Shown here in pieces: positions 15,765 to 23,568 of a stretch of 38,160 bases of DNA. The DNA is taken from NCBI GenBank assembly GCA_964472195.1, contig CAYYJH010000017.1, positions 1-38,160 of the forward strand, given 5' to 3'. Each line of letters opens with the position of its first letter. Position 1 is the first letter of the stretch. The DNA is from BS750m-G4 sp964472195. Its GTDB lineage: Bacteria > Bacteroidota > Ignavibacteria > Tepidaquicellales > Tepidaquicellaceae. The position numbers and the translations under genes are program-made. The notes below the pieces were generated by a model, which did no database searches, was not told the DNA's origin, and saw nothing but the letters and a program-made list of their open reading frames with translations.

Positions 15765-16172
15765 TTATTTGTCCTTTATCGGTCCATACGCATCCCTGAT
15801 AAAGGCATCTGAAAAACCTCTGGATTTTACTATCTCTAATATCTTCTTAGCTTCTTGTATATCAGTATATTCACCGACAAATAATCTGTATACCCCATCT
15901 GCGAACAATTTAACTTGAACCGGTGCACTTAATTTATCCCTGGCAACTGTTGCGTATTCATCAGCTTTATCCTTGTTCACAAAAGCTCCTATTTGGACGT
16001 ATATTGTGGAGTCTTCCATATCTTTTATTTCCTTGTATACAGTATCTATAACACCTATCCTAACAAGTTCTTCATCTTCACAATATTCTTCACCAGAACC
16101 TCCACAGGAGCCTAAAATAAATGAGAAGAGCAAAACAATACATATATAGAATTTATTGTTGAAGTTTTTCAT
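15765..16172 (-). CDS. SPOR-domain lipoprotein (downstream copy)
   Basis: 135 residues. Residues 1-23 are a lipoprotein signal with lipobox LGSC (Cys23). Residues ~58-130 form a SPOR domain: IYVQIGAFVNKDKADEYATV, the central GVYRLFVGEYTD and KSRGFSDAFI. SPOR domains bind denuded septal peptidoglycan, so the protein likely sits in the periplasm, anchored in a membrane and enriched at the division site. It is a tandem paralogue of the next gene upstream: both share AFVNKD, a KSxGFxDAF ending and the same overall plan, but differ in the linker. Confidence 0.85.
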   Translation of the reverse strand: MKNFNNKFYICIVLLFSFILGSCGGSGEEYCEDEELVRIGVIDTVYKEIKDMEDSTIYVQIGAFVNKDKADEYATVARDKLSAPVQVKLFADGVYRLFVGEYTDIQEAKKILEIVKSRGFSDAFIRDAYGPIKDK

Positions 16173-16366
16173 ATCATTTATTTTAATTAATAAATAATTT
16201 TACTTTTTTTTATTTTAAAAAATTTATTTAGCTAATAATTTGTTGTAAACGCTTATACCAACTTACTTATAAATCATTTTTTCATATAAATGACAGATTC
16301 GAATACAATCCTTATTAAGTTCAGCTTTTACATGAAATATATGTTGCAAAAATCAATAATGATGTT

Positions 16367-16771
16367 TCAATCCGCATTACTTACGAAAGCATCCTCGAAT
16401 CCTTTAGACTTAACAAAATCTAAATATGCATTAGCTCTTTCTGAATCGTCAAATTTCCCTACTGTAATTTTATAGATACCTTTAACAAATTTCGTATCAA
16501 CCATGGTATTTAATCTTTCCCTGGCATCTGTTACGAATTGGTCTGCATTATCTTTATTTACAAATGCAGCAAGCTGAACTGTTAGATTCAGTTTAATAGA
16601 TTCAACTTTTTTTAATTCCGTTTTAACTGTATCAGTTCTTACAACAACAGTATCCACGACAACTACAAGACCGTCATCCCATTCTTTACTATCATCGGAT
16701 GATGAGCAGGCAGAAAATAAAAAAGTTAAACTAACCAGTAATAAAACAAAATAATTTAGTGTAATTTTCAT
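16367..16771 (-). CDS. SPOR-domain lipoprotein (upstream copy)
   Basis: 134 residues with a lipoprotein signal ending FSAC (Cys22) followed by a Ser/Asp-rich stretch. After a valine-rich linker (VVVVDTVVVRTDTVKTELKK) comes a SPOR domain at ~63-130: LTVQLAAFVNKDNADQFVTD, GIYKITVGKFDD and KSKGFEDAFV. It starts 16 bases after the peptidase stop, so the two may share a transcript. About 190 AT-rich bases without a gene separate it from its paralogue, in which I see nothing else. Likely a peptidoglycan-binding cell-envelope lipoprotein. Confidence 0.85.
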   Translation of the reverse strand: MKITLNYFVLLLVSLTFLFSACSSSDDSKEWDDGLVVVVDTVVVRTDTVKTELKKVESIKLNLTVQLAAFVNKDNADQFVTDARERLNTMVDTKFVKGIYKITVGKFDDSERANAYLDFVKSKGFEDAFVSNAD

Positions 16772-16787
16772 TTCTATATTATTTAGT

Positions 16788-18617
16788 TTAATTTAAATGT
16801 TTATCTAAAAATTCAATTTTCTCTTTAAAAACACTTATTTGATTCGATACCTTACTAAAACCATGACCTTCGTCTTCTAATAAAATGTATTCAACAGGTT
16901 TATTCATAGATTTTAGTTTTTTTACAATTTGAGCTGACTCTGCTTCAACAACTCTTATATCATGTTTGCCCTGTATCACAAGCAATGGGCATTTTATTTT
17001 TTCAACAAAGTTAATAGGTGACCTTTCTTTAAGCAATGCTTTATCTTTAACCGGATCTCCAACTAACCTGTCCGTACCTTTTTTCCAGTGCTCTGGAATT
17101 GAATTTAAAAAAGTAAATAAATTCGATGGACCAAAAATATCAACTGCACACTTCCAAATACTTGGTGCTTTAGTTATGCAAGTTAATGTCATGAATCCTC
17201 CAAAAGAACCACCTACAATTCCTATTCTTCTATTATCAACATAACCCGATTTTTTTAAATAATCAACACCACCTAAAACATCTTTAAATTCCGCACCTCC
17301 CCAGTCTTTATATATCATTTTTTGAAACTTTTTCCCATATCCGAAACTACCCCTAAAGTTAGGAGCAATGACAATGTAACCAGCATTTGTTATAACCTGT
17401 AAATACTTACTGAAGTTATGCATCTCCTGCCATTCCGGACCTCCATGAGGCCAGACAATTGCCGGATTTTTTCTGTTTTTCTTTAAACCTTTAGGAATAT
17501 ATAATAATGCGTGTATTTTTAAACCGTCAAAACTATTATAAAAAACATCTATCGGTTTTGTAAAGGATTCTTTCGTTATACCTCCAACAAGAGAATACGT
17601 TCTCTGTTTATTAGTACATCGTTTAATATCATAAACAAAAATATCCGATGGTGTCAGAGGATTGTCAAACATATTAACTATTTTGCTATCATCCTTAGTG
17701 AATGACATAGATAGATAATTTCCTTTAGGCAGTTTTAATTTATGAATCCTTCCTGTTTTTAGATCTTTTAGTTTTGGTGTGTTACTTCCATACTTATTAA
17801 CAGTATATAAAAGATATTTGTATTTCTTTGAAATGATAAAATGAGTAATGTCCCAGTTTTCCTTAATATACCATTCGGATTTATTCTTTTTTATATCATA
17901 GAATTTTATTCCCTTAAAATCTCTTCCCTCATCTGAAATATAATAAAATCCTGTATTATTTTTATTAAACTTAGTGTTTATGTTTGTAACATCTTCATCT
18001 ATATTATGCTCCGTTACATTAATTATTTTCTTTGTCTTCATATCATAAAGCAATATATCCTGGTTTATATTACCATACATTGTTAAGAAAGTTATATATC
18101 TTTCATCTCCGCTCCAGGAATCTCCGTGAGCAGGATATTGACCTCCAAATTTTTTTACAAGTTTATTTCTTCCTGTCTTAAGATTTTTTATATAAACATC
18201 AAAATTATACTTCAATCTTTTGTTTGTAGAAAACAAAAATTTGTCACCTTTTTTATTAAAGCAATGATAAAAACATTGGGACTCTTCAAAACCTTTTGTC
18301 AGGTGTTTAATATCTCCACTCTTCAAATCAAGTTTGTATACTTGTAATTGTTCATCCCCTTTATTATCACTTAAAAAGAGCAATTCATTTTTTTTCGGAT
18401 TGTGAACTATTCCCTTTATAACCTCATTCCATATTGATATCTGGCTCGTACAACTTTTACCATCCATCTGAACTGACCAAATCTGTGGAGAACCGGTAGT
18501 ATTCGTTATATAATAAATCTTCTTATCATCATGAGATAATGTAAATCCTATTGTTGATCTTATTGCAAAGAAACTCTCTACTGGTATTTGCTTTACTCCG
18601 CTGTTTTCGTTATTCAT
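16788..18617 (-). CDS. S9-family serine peptidase (prolyl oligopeptidase type)
   Basis: 609 residues. Residues ~1-340 form a beta-propeller of short Ser/Lys/Tyr-rich blades (repeated F-S-x-D, Y-I-x-N and D-I-K patterns). Residues ~355-609 form an alpha/beta hydrolase domain. The catalytic triad reads Ser471 in GGSFGG, Asp553 in QGKHDIRV and His585 in EDEGHGF. The WPHGGPEWQ and APNFRGSFGYG segments before them match the oxyanion region of acylaminoacyl-peptidase/S9C enzymes. No signal peptide is visible, so it should be cytoplasmic, cutting short peptides or acyl-peptides. Divergent from deoC; the 161 bases between them must hold both promoters. Confidence 0.9.
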   Translation of the reverse strand: MNNENSGVKQIPVESFFAIRSTIGFTLSHDDKKIYYITNTTGSPQIWSVQMDGKSCTSQISIWNEVIKGIVHNPKKNELLFLSDNKGDEQLQVYKLDLKSGDIKHLTKGFEESQCFYHCFNKKGDKFLFSTNKRLKYNFDVYIKNLKTGRNKLVKKFGGQYPAHGDSWSGDERYITFLTMYGNINQDILLYDMKTKKIINVTEHNIDEDVTNINTKFNKNNTGFYYISDEGRDFKGIKFYDIKKNKSEWYIKENWDITHFIISKKYKYLLYTVNKYGSNTPKLKDLKTGRIHKLKLPKGNYLSMSFTKDDSKIVNMFDNPLTPSDIFVYDIKRCTNKQRTYSLVGGITKESFTKPIDVFYNSFDGLKIHALLYIPKGLKKNRKNPAIVWPHGGPEWQEMHNFSKYLQVITNAGYIVIAPNFRGSFGYGKKFQKMIYKDWGGAEFKDVLGGVDYLKKSGYVDNRRIGIVGGSFGGFMTLTCITKAPSIWKCAVDIFGPSNLFTFLNSIPEHWKKGTDRLVGDPVKDKALLKERSPINFVEKIKCPLLVIQGKHDIRVVEAESAQIVKKLKSMNKPVEYILLEDEGHGFSKVSNQISVFKEKIEFLDKHLN

Positions 18618-18778
18618 TAACCGATCGATTTTAATATTATAAAAATACTCAAAATAAAACTAAGATATATTTTTTTTTTTAGAATTTTTAGTCATTTGCA
18701 TACATAATACTTTTACACAATTGATAATTTAAATTCCTCAACTAATTAGTTATATTTATTTTATTAAATATTAGGTCT

Positions 18779-19729
18779 ATGAACAAACTAAGAACTTTCC
18801 TCGAAAGCTTCCCGATAGGCGTCAACGAAATTGGTACTAAAGAAAGAGCTTCAGTTTTATCTTCCAGAAGCATCAAATCCGATAGCAAACTTTGGGCTCT
18901 TAAAACTGCTATATCGATGTTAGACCTTACAACTCTTGAAGGAAAGGATTCCAGGGATAAAGTATCTGCTATGTGTCAAAAAGCAAAACAACCAATGCCG
19001 GGCAATAATACAATACCTCACGTTGCCGCAGTATGCGTTTATCCTCGTCTGATAAAGTTTGCTAAAGATGCTCTAAAAGATTCAGGTGTTAAAGTCGCTT
19101 CCGTCGCATCAGCCTTTCCGTCAGGACAGTATCCGTTAAAATTAAAATTAGAAGATGTAAGAAAATGTATTATCGATGGCGCTGATGAAATCGATATGGT
19201 CATCTCCAGGGGTGAATTCCTTTCAGGGAATTACGAGTATGTTTTTTACGAAATTAAACAAATTAAAGAAGCATGTAGTGATACCTCTAATTCACTAAAA
19301 ATAAATAATGGAGCATTCAGAAATGTTCGTTTAAAAGTTATATTAGAAACGGGTGAACTCGAGACATTTGATAATGTCAGAAAAGCTAGTTTCATTGCAA
19401 TGTTCGCAGGTGCTGATTTCATCAAAACATCGACGGGTAAAGTTCAACCTGCTGCAACTCTGCCTGTAACTCTTGTGATGTTAGAAGCAATACGTGATTA
19501 TTATAATGAGACAGGAATTAGAATAGGAATGAAACCCGCAGGAGGAATTAAAACTGCAAAAGATGCCATTAACTATCTTGTCCTTGTTAATGAAACTGTA
19601 GGCGAACAATGGTTGACTCCTAATCTCTTTAGACTTGGAGCGAGTTCTGTACTGAATGATTTACTCAAACAAATTAAAAAGCAAAAGACAGGTTATTACC
19701 AAAATGCCGATTATTTTACAAATGATTAA
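18779..19729 (+). CDS. deoC: Deoxyribose-phosphate aldolase
   Basis: 316 residues, longer than the usual 220-260, with an extra ~60-residue N-terminal part. It reversibly splits 2-deoxyribose-5-phosphate into acetaldehyde and glyceraldehyde-3-phosphate. Key residues: Lys216 in FIKTSTGK (Schiff base), Lys252 in MKPAGGIKT (proton relay) and the aspartate in EIDMVIS. The long form with the ending LLKQIKKQKTGYYQ resembles the DeoC type found beside aldehyde dehydrogenases. The next gene begins 15 bases after its stop and encodes such a dehydrogenase, so the pair works in deoxynucleoside breakdown. Confidence 0.94.
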   Translation: MNKLRTFLESFPIGVNEIGTKERASVLSSRSIKSDSKLWALKTAISMLDLTTLEGKDSRDKVSAMCQKAKQPMPGNNTIPHVAAVCVYPRLIKFAKDALKDSGVKVASVASAFPSGQYPLKLKLEDVRKCIIDGADEIDMVISRGEFLSGNYEYVFYEIKQIKEACSDTSNSLKINNGAFRNVRLKVILETGELETFDNVRKASFIAMFAGADFIKTSTGKVQPAATLPVTLVMLEAIRDYYNETGIRIGMKPAGGIKTAKDAINYLVLVNETVGEQWLTPNLFRLGASSVLNDLLKQIKKQKTGYYQNADYFTND

Positions 19730-19744
19730 ATTTTCTAAATAATA

Positions 19745-21241
19745 ATGAAAACCAAACAAAAAACTAAAAACAAATCCTCTTTGAAAGTTGATAAAGATTT
19801 TATGGCAAGAAACAATTTGTCGAAATTCGAATACTCAAGAACCAATGAAGATACTAAGCACATTAAACTGAAAGATAAGTATGATCTGCTTATTAATGGA
19901 AAACTGGTAAAAACAAAAAAATATTTTAAGACTATCAATCCATCTACTGAAAAAGTATTGGCAAAAGCAGGTTATGCTTCTAAAGAGGATGTAAATAAAG
20001 CTGTTCTTTCAGCTGAAAAAGCTTTTAATGTTTGGAGAAAAATATCTCCTAAAGAAAAAGGTAAATACATTTTTCGAATTGCAAGAATTCTACAGGAGAA
20101 GGCAAGAGAGTTTGCCGTAATAGAAACAATGGATGGAGGGAAACCAATTCGTGAATCAAAATCAATCGACATCCCTCTCTCAATTGCTCACTTCTTTTAC
20201 TATGCTGGGTGGACTGACAAGCTTAGCTTTGCATTCCCAGATAAAAACGTGAAACCAATTGGGATTGTAGGTCAGATAATTCCATGGAACTTCCCGCTGT
20301 TAATGGCAGCATGGAAATTAGCTCCTGCACTTGCTTGCGGCAATACAGTCGTTATCAAATCTGCTGAGACAACTCCACTTACACTTTATAAACTTGCCGA
20401 AGTAATCCAGGAAGCAGAACTGCCTGACGGTGTAGTTAACATTATTTCAGGAGATGGAGAAACCGGTTCTCACATTGTGAACCATCCTAAAGTAAAGAAA
20501 ATTGCATTTACAGGTTCAACAGAAGTCGGTAAAATTATCATGAAATCTACAGCAGGGACGGATAAGCAACTAACACTCGAACTCGGTGGTAAAGCAGCAA
20601 ACATAATTTTTGAAGATGCTCCAATTGATGCAGCTATCGAAGGGATAATAAATGGGATTTATTTTAATCAAGGTCATGTATGCTGCGCTGGATCAAGATT
20701 GCTCGTACAGGAAAATATAAAAGACATTGTCATAAACAAATTAAAGTACAGAATGAAAAACTTAAGGGTGGGTGACCCCCTCGATAAAAATACAGATGTA
20801 GGTGCAATTAATTCAAAAATGCAATTGAATAAGATAAAGGAATTAGTAAAATCAGGAATCGATGAGGGGGCTAACATTTATCAATGTGACTGTAAACTCC
20901 CCAAAAAAGGATTTTGGTTCAGACCGACATTTTTCTCTAATGTTGCTCAGTCACATCGAATTGCAAATGAAGAAATATTTGGTCCAGTCCTTTCAATATT
21001 AACATTCAGAACTCCAGAGGAAGCGGTCATAAAAGCGAACAATACTTTTTATGGTCTCTCTGCGGGAGTGTGGACTTCTAAAGGTTCGAAAGTCTTCAAC
21101 ATCTTGAGTAAAATAAAAGCCGGTGTAATTTGGGCAAATACTTTTAATAAATTCAATCCAGCATCTCCATTCGGAGGATATAAAGAAAGCGGTTTTGGAA
21201 GGGAAGGTGGAAAGCATGGTTTGGGAGCATATTTAGATTAA
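19745..21241 (+). CDS. Aldehyde dehydrogenase (NAD(P)-dependent), paired with deoC
   Basis: 498 residues. Catalytic Cys313 lies in NQGHVCCAGSR and general base Glu279 in LELGGKAAN; IIPWNFPL, the G-S-T-E-V-G nucleotide segment and EEIFGPVLSI are also present. Residues 1-45 are an extra Lys-rich tail before the usual start of the fold (YDLLINGKLV), and the C-terminus stops at HGLGAYLD, slightly earlier than many relatives, which continue about a dozen residues to form the oligomer strand. Context says the substrate is acetaldehyde released by DeoC, giving acetate. The product could then meet the ADP-forming acyl-CoA synthetase encoded convergently just downstream. Confidence 0.92.
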   Translation: MKTKQKTKNKSSLKVDKDFMARNNLSKFEYSRTNEDTKHIKLKDKYDLLINGKLVKTKKYFKTINPSTEKVLAKAGYASKEDVNKAVLSAEKAFNVWRKISPKEKGKYIFRIARILQEKAREFAVIETMDGGKPIRESKSIDIPLSIAHFFYYAGWTDKLSFAFPDKNVKPIGIVGQIIPWNFPLLMAAWKLAPALACGNTVVIKSAETTPLTLYKLAEVIQEAELPDGVVNIISGDGETGSHIVNHPKVKKIAFTGSTEVGKIIMKSTAGTDKQLTLELGGKAANIIFEDAPIDAAIEGIINGIYFNQGHVCCAGSRLLVQENIKDIVINKLKYRMKNLRVGDPLDKNTDVGAINSKMQLNKIKELVKSGIDEGANIYQCDCKLPKKGFWFRPTFFSNVAQSHRIANEEIFGPVLSILTFRTPEEAVIKANNTFYGLSAGVWTSKGSKVFNILSKIKAGVIWANTFNKFNPASPFGGYKESGFGREGGKHGLGAYLD

Positions 21242-21360
21242 GAAAATTTATACTTGAATCCAGTGTAAAGTATTTCAAATGAATAAAATATATTCCTTTG
21301 CAAGGTAGAACATCCGGAAGTATTGATTCACTATAAGACTGAATAAAAACTTTTCAAAAA

Positions 21361-23469
21361 TTATATTTTCACTTTCATTCTCGCATCTAATATTTTACAC
21401 TTATCTTTATCAGAAGAAAAAACAAAAGGGTTGAAATCAATTTCGATAAATTCTGGGAAATCTTGAATCAGTTGAGAAAGTCGAAGGAGGTTTTCCTTTA
21501 CAAAATTGACATCAATCGGGGGATTACCTCTCACACCTTTTAATAATTCATAACTCTTTATAGATTTTATTAGGCTTTCCGCTTCCGTATCTGTAATCGG
21601 AAGAAGCTTGAACTTTACATCTTCAAAAACTTCTACTAAAGTTCCACCAAGACCAAACATTATAAGATGATCTGCTTTTACATCTTTAAAAACACCCATG
21701 ATTGTCTCAACTTCTCCCTGTATATATGGCTGCACTAAAAATCCTTCAAACTTTGAAAATAATCCTTTCGCTTTTAAATTTTTTATGATCTTTTTTTCGG
21801 AAGATATAAGTTCTTCATCATCATGTATATTTACAGCAACTCCACCAATATCAGATTTATGTATTAACTCTTTACCTGTAACTTTCGTAACCAATGGATA
21901 CCCGATCTTCTTTGCTATCTCTATAGATGCTTCTATATCTTTTGCAACAAAGGAATCCACCACAGGAAATTTATAACTTCGCAGAATTCTGTTTACTCCA
22001 TTTGAGTCGAGATAGAATTCCCCTTTTATAGATTGAGTGTTCAATACTTTTTTTACTGCACTTTTATTCACTTTATAGTTTATAAAATTACCAATAGGCT
22101 CTTTTTGCCAGGACTGATAAGATAACATCTCTTCAACAGCTCTCGCGGCAATTTCCGGGTAACGATAAATCGGTGGATGCTTAGGATCTTTTTCCCTTAT
22201 TACTGGTAATACATCATCCTGTGACATTAATACCAACATAACTGTTTTTTTCGATTTCTTAGCAGCTTTACAAATTGCCAAAGCTATTTCGACTGTATCA
22301 AGCATTAAAGGCGGTCCGAGTATAACAATCAAAGAATCGATGTTTTTATCCAGGAGCATATGATGAGTAGCTTTACCCCACATTTCTGCAGTAGCTGGCG
22401 GCAAAAGGTCAACCGGGTTGCGTACTGAAGCTTCGGGAAAAGCATACTGGCGTATCTTTTCTTGAGTTGATAAAGTTAGCTCAGGTATTTTAAGACCAAC
22501 CTTCTCACTTTCATCTACCGTTAATATAGCAGGACCACCAGCATTGGTTAAAATACCTATTCTGTTTCCTTTTGGGAGGTTAGCTCTTTCGAATGCTTTT
22601 GCAAGATCGAACATTTCATCGACAGTGTTGACCCTGATAACTCCTCCCTGATCTAAAAGTGCATCAACAACTGTATCAGTACCCGCTAATGCACCGGTAT
22701 GTGAAGAAGCTGCTTTCATTCCCGCAGCAGTTCTCGCTGATTTCACAACTATAATAGGTTTAGTTTTGCTGATCTCTCTTGCTAACTTCATAAATTCTCT
22801 TGGGTCTTCGAATGATTCGAGATAGAGAGTAATTACTTTGATATCATCAATACCTTTCCAATATTCTAAAATAATTCGTCCCGAAATATCAGCTTTGTTT
22901 CCTATACTAACAAATTGTGCAAGACGAATATCGCTCTGGCGAACAGTTCTCAACACAGCTGCTCCTAATGCGCCACTTTGCGAAATAAAACCGACTTTAC
23001 CGTATAAAGGATTTACTTTTACAAAAGTCCCGTTTAATCTAACATCCGGGCTGGAATTAATTATACCCATACAATTAGGTCCGACAAGTCTGATTTTATA
23101 TTTCTTAATCTTTTCAATGAGCTGATTTTCTAATACAATTCCTTCACCGCCGACTTCCTTAAAACCCGCTGTTATAAGTACAACTGCATAGACTTTTTTC
23201 TTCGCACATTCATCTATTGCTTGCAATACAAGATGTTTTGGAACCATCAAAAATGCCATGTCAACTTTATCTTTTATGTCTGTAATGGAGTTATATGCTT
23301 TTATACTGTGAACTGAGTCTGATTTTGGATTTACAGGAAACAACTTGCCTTTAAATCCATATGTAATAATATTATTCACTAATTCCCAGCTTAAGGAACC
23401 TTTCTTCGAGGAAGCTCCTATTACTGCAATTGAGTTAGGATAGAAAAATTTATCTAAAGTGGAATTCAT
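21361..23469 (-). CDS. Acetate--CoA ligase (ADP-forming), fused alpha-beta
   Basis: 702 residues. The order is a CoA-binding Rossmann domain (1-~130: AVIGASSKKGSLSWELVNNI), two succinyl-CoA-synthetase-like subdomains (GFISQSGALGAAVLR, then SARTAAGMKAASSHTGA with phospho-His257), and a C-terminal ATP-grasp domain (~485-702: VAKDIEASIEIAKKIGYPLV, HKSDIGGVAVNIHD). Such enzymes interconvert acyl-CoA, ADP and phosphate with the free acid, CoA and ATP. They give substrate-level ATP when running from acetyl-CoA to acetate. It is convergent with the deoC/aldehyde-dehydrogenase pair, so both may bear on acetate. The acyl chain accepted cannot be told from sequence. Confidence 0.92.
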   Translation of the reverse strand: MNSTLDKFFYPNSIAVIGASSKKGSLSWELVNNIITYGFKGKLFPVNPKSDSVHSIKAYNSITDIKDKVDMAFLMVPKHLVLQAIDECAKKKVYAVVLITAGFKEVGGEGIVLENQLIEKIKKYKIRLVGPNCMGIINSSPDVRLNGTFVKVNPLYGKVGFISQSGALGAAVLRTVRQSDIRLAQFVSIGNKADISGRIILEYWKGIDDIKVITLYLESFEDPREFMKLAREISKTKPIIVVKSARTAAGMKAASSHTGALAGTDTVVDALLDQGGVIRVNTVDEMFDLAKAFERANLPKGNRIGILTNAGGPAILTVDESEKVGLKIPELTLSTQEKIRQYAFPEASVRNPVDLLPPATAEMWGKATHHMLLDKNIDSLIVILGPPLMLDTVEIALAICKAAKKSKKTVMLVLMSQDDVLPVIREKDPKHPPIYRYPEIAARAVEEMLSYQSWQKEPIGNFINYKVNKSAVKKVLNTQSIKGEFYLDSNGVNRILRSYKFPVVDSFVAKDIEASIEIAKKIGYPLVTKVTGKELIHKSDIGGVAVNIHDDEELISSEKKIIKNLKAKGLFSKFEGFLVQPYIQGEVETIMGVFKDVKADHLIMFGLGGTLVEVFEDVKFKLLPITDTEAESLIKSIKSYELLKGVRGNPPIDVNFVKENLLRLSQLIQDFPEFIEIDFNPFVFSSDKDKCKILDARMKVKI

Positions 23470-23568
23470 TTTTATTGAATTTAATTTTACTATTAAGTGA
23501 CTTGCCGTTTCAAGGTTTAAAAAGCAAATCTCAAAAGCCTATAATAAAACTTAGAATGATGGGGTAGA

